Shown here piece after piece: positions 1 to 10,849 of a stretch of DNA of 64,000 nucleotides (within the stretch, counting starts at the first letter, position 1; the number at the start of each line of letters is the position of its first letter). Under the pieces are notes generated by a model. The model did not search any database and had not been told where the DNA came from. It worked only from the letters and a program-made list of their open reading frames with translations. The stretch is taken from assembly GCA_018697195.1 (NCBI GenBank), contig CM031870.1:9570410-9634409 (forward strand), given 5' to 3'. The position numbers and the translations under genes were made by a program. The stretch comes from Certhia americana (taxonomy: Eukaryota > Chordata > Aves > Passeriformes > Certhiidae).

Positions 1-1642
<1,642 letters not shown>

Positions 1643-3129
1643 TAAAAACAATCTTGGTAGAGGGAAATCCCAGACGTTAGTCTTGAACCAAATCTTCCAA
1701 CAGTACAAAAATTCCACCAGCAGCTTCAAAGAATCCCAAGGAGTTTTCTGCAGTCAAGGCTTGCATTCTGGAATGGATTGGTAATTTTTAGCTGCACTTC
1801 TACTGGGTTATCAGATGTCAACTCCTTCCTCTAGAGAACCTCAAGTGGTGGGCAAAATTATGGGCTTCTGTTTAACTGTAGCAACTTACTCTGCCCCAAT
1901 TTATTTCAGTCAAATGAAACTAACAATAGAGGATAAAAAATGAACCAGTGATGTTAGTTTTCGGGAACTTAAATGTACTTTTGAAAGTAAGGATTTTAGA
2001 TCTCAGGTACCATTCCCTTTGGAAAGAACCAGCATCAGTGGCTCATAAAACCTTGATAAATTGAGCTAAAAGTAAGTATTTTTTAATTGCCCTACTTACA
2101 AGTCATCTACTTAAAAAAACCTCGACACTTCTTTCTAAATATGAGAGGAAATTTACCCCATATAATTCATTGCATTAAGATATTTTTGTCTATGAAATCT
2201 TCACATTTTTCCCTGTAAACATTAAGTGCTTGGCTAACTGCCACACTATGCATTCTGTCAAGTTCCCAGCCATGCTCAGTTCCATTTCTTAATTCACTTT
2301 GAAAAGATAAAAAGTGTCTCTGACATGTGCAGCTACATAACCAGTAACAGCCAAGATTGCATATATTATTCAATTAAACAAGAAATTCAGCTTTGGGCAT
2401 GAATCAATTGCAAATCATCATCTGCTTCCTGGTCCCCCTAAACAAGCAATAGATAAAATTAAACCAGCATTCTTTGTTCATGGCTCCACCTTTATTTTTG
2501 AAAAGCAGAGCTTGCTTGCTAAGCCAAGAGCTGCTTGGAGACACAAGTCTAACTGGCACAGGAGAAAGGTTGCCTGGGTGCTTGTAAAAGGCAAGTTGCA
2601 CAAACGAAAATAAAATCACTTCTGAGAAACTGGTTCTGAAGGCTAAGAGAAACATTTTTATAAGTTAGTGCATTGGTCGTATTGGCTCCACCTGCAGCTA
2701 AACCTAAAGTACCACAAAAGGAACCAGTAATTTTCACTGCCTGTCAATGCTAGATAGGAAATCTATCTATGGATGCTCTTTGTAAATCTGTAAATAACAC
2801 ATCTTATTTGTTTATAATAAGGTGTTTGTCAGCTAAACAGGCCTGCAGTTGTGCCATGCATTTGGATGTAAAAATTATAGATACAAATGGGGCTTTAAAA
2901 AAGTGAAGTTTCTGGAATCTGTTGAGTAGGTCCTTTTTAAAGTAAGTGCTTTTAGGAAAGTAATGAAGTCTTTCAAAATACAGAATGACAAAACTGGTAT
3001 TGGTTTTGATAAAAATATATATTTTGGAGAAAGGAATGATTGTGTTTGACATGACTGGATGCCGTTGAAGGCCATTTATTATTGGAAGGAATGTCACCCT
3101 CTTACAGCACGTTTATCTGGATAGTGTGT

Positions 3130-3133
<4 letters not shown>

Positions 3134-3197
<64 letters not shown>
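3134..3197 (+). repeat. (CA)n microsatellite
   Basis: An almost perfect CA dinucleotide repeat of about 31 units. It lies in the last TVP23A intron, ending about 57 bases before the first base of the terminal exon. It is likely to vary in length between individuals. Confidence 0.97.
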
Positions 3198-3200
<3 letters not shown>

Positions 3201-3254
3201 ACAGTCAATGCACCACCATGGATTTATTCCTGCTGAACTCTTGTTTGTCCACAG

Positions 3255-3389
3255 GCTCTCGTAATTGCTGGGATCTCCCTCCAGACTGCTAATTTATATG
3301 GCTATATCCACTGCAAGTTAGGGGGACAAAAAAACCATCAGCAGAGTAAACTCAAGGTTGGTTGGCACCACAGATGTTCCCAAGAGTGA
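3255..3389 (+). CDS. TVP23A: TVP23A terminal coding exon (C-terminus uncertain)
   Basis: The exon follows a TTTGTCCACAG acceptor and opens in phase 0 with A-L-V-I-A-G-I-S-L-Q, continuing N-L-Y-G-Y-I as in the last membrane segment of human TVP23A and TVP23B. After the K-L-G-G stretch the reading frame depends on an A7 run at 3328-3334. As written, the frame continues Q-K-N-H-Q-Q and stops at TGA 3387-3389. With one A fewer it reads Q-K-T-I-S-R-V-N-S and stops at 3394-3396, which resembles the human D-I-G-K-V-T-A-S tail better. A GTGAGT donor at 3386 offers a third ending, spliced to an acceptor at 3811-3812 and giving about nine more codons. The N-terminal part of the exon is secure; the end coordinate is not. 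Confidence 0.82.
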   Translation, partial: ALVIAGISLQTANLYGYIHCKLGGQKNHQQSKLKVGWHHRCSQE

Positions 3390-4230
3390 GTATTGAGCTT
3401 CAGCCCATGGGGTAGCACAGACAACCTGCCTCTCAGGGCTGGTGCTGGATCTTGCCAGGTCTCAGTTCCTGCAGTGAGTCCAGAGTGATCCTGATTCTCC
3501 ACCACGCCTCTCTGGCAGTGTCACATGGAAAAGCCAAAACCCCAGGTCACTTTGCTCCATGCTTGGAAGTCTGCTGAGCTCCACAAATCTGCTGAGCTCC
3601 ACAAGTCTGCTTGGAAGTCTGCTTCCAAGCTCCAGAAGAATATCCTTAAGTTAAATCCTTGGAGTTACTATAATTCTAATGCCCCTGCTTAAGCACAGCT
3701 GAAAGACCTATCTTCAACCCTCAGGCTTCCAGCTGGCAGCTTCCTGCTTTTGTAAGAGATCCCTGTCTCCCAGCTTATGTTTACAGCCACATGTGCTCTG
3801 TTCCCTCAACAGGACAGAGCAGAATTTCAGAAGATGGCACTGAAGAACATGGGAAGACAGGCACTAGGTAACCAAACAAAAGCTGAAGGATGAGCAGTAA
3901 AAAAAGTAATTCACAAAAGTTGTTCTTCATGGGAAGATATTTAGATAAAACTCTTCTAGAATTATGCCTGCATGAAATAAAGTAATTTGTGTTTGAGTCT
4001 TTAGATCCTGGAAAGTTTAAAGCCTTTTTTACTTAAAAGCTTCATCCAAAAGTTGTTTGTGTGAGCACAGACAGTGCTCATGGTTTACAAGGAGCACATT
4101 GCTTAGAAAAGTTGTCAACTAACCTCAAACTGTTGGGTAATCTTAATCAGGACTTACATGTAATGAAAAGACAATGCTATTTGGTTTAACTTTGGAACTA
4201 CAATAAACAAAAATCAAACTGCCTTTCCCT
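3390..4230 (+). other. TVP23A: TVP23A 3' untranslated region
   Basis: Non-coding sequence after the TVP23A stop, extending to candidate poly(A) signals AATAAA at 3976-3981 and 4202-4207. It contains two tandem 18-bp units (3570-3605), followed by two related 12-bp units (3606-3629) and a perfect 9-bp hairpin (3609-3630, four-base loop). The extent is inferred from the signals only. Confidence 0.55.
3976..3981 (+). terminator. TVP23A poly(A) signal (candidate)
   Basis: Canonical AATAAA about 590 bases after the stop codon on the TVP23A strand. A second AATAAA at 4202-4207 is an alternative. Which one is used cannot be decided from sequence. Confidence 0.45.
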
Positions 4231-4815
4231 CTTGTACACAATACTGATTTTTCAGAGCTTTCGAACTACAATCCCAAAGGGCCTCTTAGTTATTAAAAAT
4301 ACTTAATTTTTATTCTTTAATGTTCAGGCTTAGGGTGAAATAGAAGAAAACAAAAGTCATGAACCATGTTCATCTCCTGCTTGTATGAAGTAATGGCAGT
4401 TATGTAGAATTAAAAAATTAATCTTATTTTGAACCTGCAAAAAATAAGTAAAGCAAGGCACTTGTACTACCCTGGCTTTCACTCTAGATACAGAACTTTT
4501 CCATTGAAAGGAGAAACTTTAATGATGTTAGTCTGGGAGAGAATGGGCATTACAGCTCACCCTTATACAGCAGGCAGAACAAAGGCTGCTGCACATGCCC
4601 CAGTGCATATTTTATATTCAACTTCTGAAATAAAATGTGTGTTGTATGCTCATCTCTTCAACTGCTACCTTCACAGGTACCATGACACTGGAGGCAGAAT
4701 GCACTTGATAATCCAGATGCACACTCACTTTCACAGCTTTCTAGTGAGGAAAGAACAACAAGAATCTTGAACTTTTGGAAAAAACAAAGGCCAACAAAAT
4801 TCTTTATATTAAGAA

Positions 4816-4821
4816 TTTATT
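4816..4821 (-). terminator. NUBP1 poly(A) signal
   Basis: AATAAA on the minus strand (TTTATT on the plus strand), about 90 bases after the NUBP1 stop. It is the first canonical signal downstream. It implies a short 3' UTR and a gap of several hundred bases to the convergent TVP23A transcript end. Confidence 0.65.
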
Positions 4822-4908
4822 TGCAATATACAAAAAGAATACATTCCTGTAATAAATCAAGGCATAAGTTACTTTTCTATAATTAAACATGTTTGTTCCA
4901 TTTACATA

Positions 4909-4961
4909 TTACATTATCTTTTCTTCTTGCAAATGGTGTTGTTCACAGTATTCCTGAATTC
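4909..4961 (-). CDS. NUBP1: NUBP1 terminal coding exon 11
   Basis: Encodes the C-terminal [17 protein letters not shown] and TAA at 4909-4911. Human reads I-Q-E-F-C-N-L-H-Q. The acceptor is CATCTTTGCAG and the phase joins exon 10 to restore an arginine codon. Confidence 0.93.
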
Positions 4962-7900
4962 CTGCAAAGATGGAGAAAAAGTATTATAAGTACTATTTCA
5001 GTTGTACATCCCCTGAGGATACAAATATCTGAAGTTGGGCATTCCTTACACTGAAAGTGGCTTTAGGATTATTTTTAAACAGCACAGCACCATCTGTTTA
5101 GGCAGTTTTTGCAAGGGGTTTGCAACTACAGTTAGAAATGGAGGCCTTAGTCAGTCAGCTGCTTCACACTGGGTTATGGTGAGTGCCTCTCCACACACCT
5201 GTTTGAGAGCCTCAGAAGGTTTCTCAGAGCACAAGGACACCCCATCTCTGAAAATGAAAGTCTGACTTCAGAGAAGTCAAACGCTGAAACCAGTTATTGA
5301 CTACAATTTTATCTCCTTAGCAGCCAGTCAGAAGTGATGCCCAGAAGAAAACATGGTCTTTGTACCTGTTACTTTCAGAATTGCTTGTGCACCTCTCCTG
5401 ATTTTATTATTTGTGGCACAGTAACACAAGCCTGTTTTAACACCTCTGTGTATTGCAGCAGTGCTCAGAACAGAGGGGATTCGTTTGCACAGTGATTCTC
5501 AGACTCACTTTGAATGATATTTCTGTAAGATAATGTAGCTGGAGACTCAGGTGCTTCAGCCAGGAAAGACTGGCCTCTGTCACAACTTTTTCCTTGAAGG
5601 ACAGAGAAAAAACACAGAAACAAAGCAAAAGAAGAAGGTGAGCTTTTCTTTGTTTAGCCTTTATCCTGTTCCAGTTACACCTTTTCAAACTGCCACCTGT
5701 TCTATTCCATTTAGGAATCCCTGAAATCAGTAACAGGACTAGAAATATAGTGTACAGTTTGGAAGAGGAATAGTACTAGCAGAAACCTTCAGTTGGGAGT
5801 ACTGAGCTGTTCCTTGATTGTCATTAATTCAGGTATTAACTTGTAACAGCTAGTGGGCAAAGAACCATGCATCCTCATGACCCACAAGAGAATTTGGGCA
5901 GTGCCAGTAACAGTGAGGTTAAAGCACTGGTTTTAAGGCTTAATGTCTACAAAATTAATTCTTCTTTGAAGTGGTTATGATTTAATTCTGTTTGCATTTC
6001 CAGGTGACTGTACCAAAGAGAAAGACATGTTGTATTTCAAATACGATTACAGAGCTGGAAAGACACAGAATGTAATCTTAATTGATTAAGGAAAGGTTAA
6101 AGAACTTACCCCAGCACTTCCTTCATTCCACACTAAGCTATGTCCTAGTTCCAGTGACTTTTGATTAGAAAAAACATCTAAAAGTGCTAAGAGACATCAG
6201 TGCCCATACCAGGGTTTTCCAGCAGTAACATCAGTATAAGAGGAGCAACTCGCTTTAAGTGCAGTGCAATAAGTGACTTTACCTATCTGTGGATCCAGAG
6301 GCACTTTACCCAGGAGGGAAACATTCAAGTTCTGGCACATCTTCTCTGCACCACCAGTAGTCGGGGGAAAGATCTGAGATTCATTCTGGGACAACATGAA
6401 AATCAGAGTTAAAATAGTGCAATTCTGAGAATAAGGCATTTTTGGAGCAATGTTTGATATCCAAGCAATGCAAAGGAAAGAAGACTAATACAGTGTAATA
6501 CAGCCAGCCTTACCTTACACTTAGGACACACAAAGCTGCTCATGTTCTCCACAACACCTATGATGGGCAGCTTTACTTTGCGGCAGAAGTTGATCTCCTT
6601 CCGAACATCCTGAAGTGACACTTCCTACAAATATTAGCAAACACTGGTATTTCAACTGTAATGTTTCATGCTGACTCCATTCAGCTACCTCCTTAGAACT
6701 ACTTTATAATGAATTTTAACTGCTGTCTTAATATTTTTAGGAACACAAACCTGTGCTATGAGCTCTACCAACAGAGCAGGTATAACAGTTCAAGCCTACT
6801 GGATGTGGTTCTGTTTTGGAATCTGACTCTACTTAAGATTCACCTATATTTGTGTTTTTTATCCCCTACATTCATCTCATATCTTCTTTAAATGCAGCTT
6901 TTCCACATTTTCATCTTACAGAATGACTCTTGGTATTCTCCACAGAATGAGGAAAAGAACCACCAGGCTCACACTAGTTACCTCTTTTCAAATTAAATTT
7001 AAACTCTTAGCTCTTATCAGATTTTTTCATGTATATGACTGACCTCATTCATTCCGTTCCTTTCCTCCTTCACCATCTCTCTGATATTGTTCTCAACACT
7101 TTGCTTCCTTTATGTGTTATCCTTTCAGCTGTTGTTGAAATATTTCATGCCATGTGCTAGTTTGATCTGTTCTGTTCCAAACCAGATATGAAAACCTCTG
7201 TTTGAATTGGGTGTGTTTTTAGTTTCAGCTTTCCAGGGACCAATTTCTCTTTTAAAAACGCACATGAGAAAGATGCCTACCTTGGTGGGTCACCTGGAGG
7301 TGACAGGCTACTTCACAGCTGTCAAAGAGTGCACAGCTTATCACTTATAAATGAAGCTTCTTACAAATATTTTTCTGAACATTTAAGCCATTGGTGAGTA
7401 AATTACAGATCCACAACAATGTGAACTGATTATGAAGGAGGAAGTGAAACACTTAATTTCCTTTTACCACAGAGGACACAACAGCTTTTGATTGTGAACT
7501 GCTGTGGTTTAGTGACCCATGTGGATCCCCATCCAGCTCCACTGAGACACCCACAATCACAGACCAGCCAGCTGCAGGGGCAACACAACAAAGTAATTTT
7601 CCTGAGATTCTGTACTCTTAAATTTCTATGAAATCAACAACCTGTAACCCAAGGACTGCCTCTAAGTGCCATGATGCTTCCCTGGTGGAATTTTGGCTCA
7701 TACCTGGGGGGTGGTGATGATGACAGCGCCATCAATGTGGGTGGCACTGAGGTACTGCACGATGGACAGGTGCTCATCTGATGTTCCTGGGGGCGTGTCC
7801 ACAATCAGGTAATCCACTTCACCCCAGTCCACATCACGCAGAAACTGCTTGATCAGCCCTAGAGGAAAGGATAAAAATGTGGAAGAGAAAAAGGTATCTT

Positions 7901-10377
7901 CCTATATTTCAAATTTCAGGGTCTTAGCTAACTACCCCATCTGTATTACTAAACAAATTCATGATATATCCGCACTTGAAACCTTTCAGGTATGTAAATT
8001 ACTCTTGGAAACACTCAATACATACCATTCTTTTTTGGTCCTCTCCAGATGACAGCATCATCAGGACTACTAAGCAAGAACCCCACTGACATGACACCTA
8101 AGTTTTCTTCAACATACTGAAAGAGAAATAGAGAAACCAACTCTAAACCCCTATTTTACAGAAAAAAAGCAGATAAGGGGGAAGACATTAAAGAAATAAA
8201 GGCAGAGAACTGTATCTTTTATCACAGGGCATTAAAAACTATCTTGTGCAACACTCACCAACTACTCTAAGACTGAAAAAATGAAATTGTTACAGCAGTT
8301 TTTAGAATCGCTGGAGACAACGTAAGGATAAAAGCAGCTTTTCCTCAGCACCAGCTACCTTTCTAACAGCATGCACACTACAAGGGAATGTTAGACAACC
8401 AACACTACTGCAAAATCTTCTCTGCATATTCTAAAGATTAGTAAGGGTTTTTCTTGGGTGCAAGATACTTCTTGTCTGTCATAGAAAACATGATGCACTA
8501 CAGGTGCATGCATGATACTCCAAAATAACTAATCTGAATAACTTATATCTATTGCCCATATTGCAAAGTCAGTAAACACAAGACAATAAAATTCTAGAAC
8601 TATAGTATTACTAAGAAATTTAACACTCTGATTTACACAGTCTATATCCCAATTATGATATGCATCTTGATTTTATAGATCTGTTCTATAAAATCTGGAT
8701 ATATATTCCATAGTGTTCTGCAGATATTCTACAGAACATGGACATAGGTTACATAGATCTATGGAATCTGGACATATACTCTGTAGATTCTACATCCCGT
8801 ATCTGTAGATTCTACAGAATCTGGATATTTAAGTCATTAGAAGAAGAATTAACAAGAGTACCCCCTGCTTCTCCCTCACTCTTTTTTCACTGTAGAAGAT
8901 GGTGCCCAACCCAAATACACCCAAGGAATTTTCTGAAACAGCTGCACCAACTCACCACTGGAGACCAGCCAGATCCACTCTGATGAACCTGAAAATGGAA
9001 GTGGGACAGGAAAGCTGCAGTAGCAATAAACACAGATGGTACATAAAACACAAACATAAGTCAAACCTGGGCAAAGAATTCTCCTGCATGCAGGATCAAT
9101 CCTGTTTTAGTGGAGCAGCTGAGGTAAAAACGCAGGAGCATCAGATCTCCATTAATAAGTGAACAATAACTGTTCAACCCTTATGCAAGTTTACTCATTA
9201 CTTTTTGTATTTGTAAGAAATATTCAAGGGCTGATAAAGTGCATCATGCTACTACTACTCAAGTTTCAAGTTGTTAGCATTACATGGCTGATACACAATG
9301 CAAGCTGATTTGCAGAACTGCCCATCCTGAAAGCAGATGACTCTTTTGCAATGTATTATGCTGAAATTCTCCATCTGACCTCATTTCCCTACCCACTGCC
9401 CCACATTTCCCATTATGCGCTCATTTTAGAAGCTCTACATCCAAAAAGTCTGAATACGCTAATGAAAAACAAAAAAAACCACCTTAAACAAGATGTTTGA
9501 GCATCCAATTACCTGTTCTCCTTCTAGACCCATCATTTTAGGAATCGATGGCCCACAGATATCTATGTCCAGCAGAGCAACCTGGAAAACAAACCAGCCA
9601 ACCTGCCCCAATGGAAATAAGGTAGCAAAGGACTGTCTCTAAAAGCGATCTCATGCAATGAAATCATTCCAATAGGGTTCATCCGGGAAAGTCAAACTTT
9701 TACGAGCAGGTGCACACGATCGGTACCTGCCCGCAGGTGCCCGGCCCTGCTCCCCCCCCCGCCGCCCGTCCCGTCTCTGCTCTCTGCTCACCTGCTTGGT
9801 CTCGTCCGCCGCCAGCCCGTGCGCCAGGAGGGCGCTGAAGGTGCTCTTACCCACGCCGCCCTTGCCGGACAGCACCAGCACCGTGTGCCGCACCGCCCGC
9901 AGCCGCGCCCGCAGCTCCGCCGCCTCCGCTGCGGAAACACCCCGACATCCCGCCGTCAGCGCGCCCGCACCGCGCACCGAACCGGCACCGCGTACCGAAC
10001 CGGCACCGCGAACCGAACCGGCACCGCGAACCGAACCGGCACCGCGAACCGAACCGGCACCGCGAACCGAACCGGCACCGCGTACAGAACCGGCACCGCG
10101 TACAGAACCGGCACCGCGAACCGACCCGGCGCCGCGCACCGACCCGGCACCGCGCCCCCCTCACTCACCCGGGTTCGGCCCGGCCGCGCCGGCCGCGCAC
10201 AGCCCCTGGTTGGGACATCCCTGGCATGCGGCCGCCCTGCCCGCCTGGGCGCTGCCGGTTCCGGGGCACTCTGCAAGGGACAGCGAGAGCTAGAGCGGGA
10301 GTGCCGCGGGCGGGGAGCCCGTCCCGCCCCGTCCGGCCCCGCCGCTCACCCTCCGGCGCGCCCGGCGCCTCCGCCAT
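4909..10377 (-). CDS. NUBP1: NUBP1, cytosolic Fe-S cluster assembly scaffold (complete, 11 exons)
   Basis: NUBP1 (Nbp35) is a P-loop NTPase of the Mrp/NBP35 family. With NUBP2 it forms the scaffold that builds 4Fe-4S clusters for cytosolic and nuclear proteins (CIA pathway). The coding exons are 10377-10350, 10270-10169, 9928-9792, 9581-9513, 8988-8956, 8116-8026, 7858-7704, 6624-6514, 6385-6283, 5592-5509 and 4961-4909. They total 966 bp, i.e. 321 residues plus TAA (human is 320). Every junction is GT-AG and phase-compatible. Key elements: N-terminal cysteines C11, C25, C28 and C34 (C-X13-C-X2-C-X5-C, which bind a 4Fe-4S cluster), Walker [10 protein letters not shown] at 65-73, the Mrp signature W165 to D181 containing DTPPGTSD, and the CPKC pair at 238-241. 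The start ATG has A at -3 and G at +4. All features expected of a working protein are present. The gene is convergent with TVP23A, as in human. Confidence 0.97.
5509..5592 (-). CDS. NUBP1: NUBP1 coding exon 10
   Basis: 84 bp, residues 277-305, reading K-S-C-D-R-G-Q-S-F then E-A-P-E-S-P-A-T. The human equivalent has K-N-C-D-K-G-Q-S-F and D-A-P-D-S-P-A-T. The acceptor is TCCTTCAAG and the donor GTGAGT. Confidence 0.95.
6283..6385 (-). CDS. NUBP1: NUBP1 coding exon 9
   Basis: 103 bp, residues 243-277. It starts [12 protein letters not shown] and ends V-P-L-D-P-Q-I, matching the human segment after CPKC. The acceptor is GTCCCAG and the donor GTAAAG. Confidence 0.96.
6514..6624 (-). CDS. NUBP1: NUBP1 coding exon 8 (CPxC motif)
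   Basis: 111 bp, phase 0 to 0, residues 206-242. It starts [10 protein letters not shown] and ends F-V-CPKC-K. The two cysteines of CPKC (238 and 241) bind the labile bridging 4Fe-4S cluster in NBP35 dimers. The donor is GTAAGG. Confidence 0.97.
7704..7858 (-). CDS. NUBP1: NUBP1 coding exon 7 (Mrp/NBP35 signature)
   Basis: 155 bp, residues 154-205. It contains [17 protein letters not shown], a full match to the Mrp family signature, then D-E-H-L-S and A-V-I-I-T-T-P-Q. The acceptor is TTTCCTCTAG and the donor GTATGA. Confidence 0.97.
8026..8116 (-). CDS. NUBP1: NUBP1 coding exon 6
   Basis: 91 bp, residues 124-154, with [11 protein letters not shown] and [10 protein letters not shown], both strongly conserved in NBP35 proteins. 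The acceptor is TCTCTTTCAG and the donor GTATGT. Confidence 0.96.
8640..8830. repeat. Degenerate tandem repeat in NUBP1 intron 5
   Basis: Several imperfect copies of a segment built from TCTGTAGATTCTACA and AATCTGGATAT-like words follow one another, some of them near-palindromic. It lies between exons 5 and 6, just below exon 5. There are too many substitutions to define one clean unit. Confidence 0.5.
8956..8988 (-). CDS. NUBP1: NUBP1 coding exon 5 (33-bp micro-exon)
   Basis: Only 33 bp, encoding 11 residues [11 protein letters not shown], identical to the human segment from memory. It has an ATTTTCAG acceptor and a perfect GTGAGT donor, phase 0 at both ends. Skipping would keep the frame. 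Confidence 0.95.
9513..9581 (-). CDS. NUBP1: NUBP1 coding exon 4
   Basis: 69 bp, phase 0 to 0, residues 90-112. It contains [13 protein letters not shown], the conserved switch-like segment after the P-loop. The acceptor is TTTTCCAG and the donor GTAATT. Confidence 0.96.
9792..9928 (-). CDS. NUBP1: NUBP1 coding exon 3 (Walker A)
   Basis: 137 bp encoding residues 44-89, with [24 protein letters not shown]. This is the deviant Walker A nucleotide-binding loop (KGGVGKS) typical of the Mrp/MinD superfamily. The acceptor TTTCCGCAG adjoins the intron-2 minisatellite by only about 40 bases. Confidence 0.96.
9967..10154. repeat. 18-bp minisatellite in NUBP1 intron 2
   Basis: Ten full copies and one partial copy of an 18-bp unit, consensus GCACCGCGAACCGAACCG, with variants at the GCGAACC/GCGTACC/GCGTACA positions and in the last copies. 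It fills most of the short intron between exons 2 and 3. Because 18 is a multiple of three and the unit lacks stops, it creates long spurious open frames on both strands. Confidence 0.97.
10169..10270 (-). CDS. NUBP1: NUBP1 coding exon 2 (N-terminal Fe-S cysteines)
   Basis: 102 bp carrying all four N-terminal cluster cysteines (C11, C25, C28, C34), including the conserved CQGCPNQ segment. The acceptor is CTTGCAG and the donor GTGAGT. GC-rich, inside the CpG island. Confidence 0.95.
10350..10377 (-). CDS. NUBP1: NUBP1 coding exon 1
   Basis: Encodes residues 1-9 (M-A-E-A-P-G-A-P-E) plus the first base of codon 10. The donor is GTGAGC. This ATG was chosen because it has a strong Kozak context and joins in phase to exon 2. 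The sequence diverges from human here, as is usual for this N-terminus. Confidence 0.93.
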
Positions 10378-10849
10378 AGTGCTGCGCCACTTCCGCCACG
10401 GCCGCCGGGGGCGGGACCGCGGGGCTGCGGCACCCAACGGCTGCTGGCGGGGAGCGCAGGCGCTGAGGGCTCGGGTGGAGCGGGGCGGCCGTGAGGGACC
10501 CGGTGACACCTCCGGAGAGGCGGTGACACCTCCGGGAGCTCTACTTCTCCCCCGGCGGGCTCTTGTCCCGGGCTCACCCGACCGTGCGCACAGACCGCGC
10601 ACCCTCCCCGGGGCCCGGCCGATCCGTGAGTCTGCAGCGGCAGATCCAGCGGCGTGCTTTTAAAGCCGGGGTGGAATTTCTCCACTGGAACTGCTTTAGG
10701 CAGAAGCGATCGACAAGGCACGGCACAGAACCATCGTGGTACGGCAGGCTGGGTGTTCCGGAGCCGGCCCGGGCCGGGTTAGTGCCCTTGTACCTCTCTC
10801 AGCCGCTGGAAGCAGACGCGCTCCAGCGTTGAGCTGGCTCCCGACACGG

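Noticed and set aside
9796..10379. Long overlapping open frames on both strands rich in R-T-E-P-A-P or V-R-G-A-G-S repeats
   Set aside because: They are translations of the 18-bp minisatellite and of GC-rich NUBP1 exons in other frames. NUBP1 splicing explains the region.
10165..10832. Several 90-145 codon frames in the CpG island
   Set aside because: High GC removes stop codons by chance. Composition is proline/arginine/alanine-rich without a family match.
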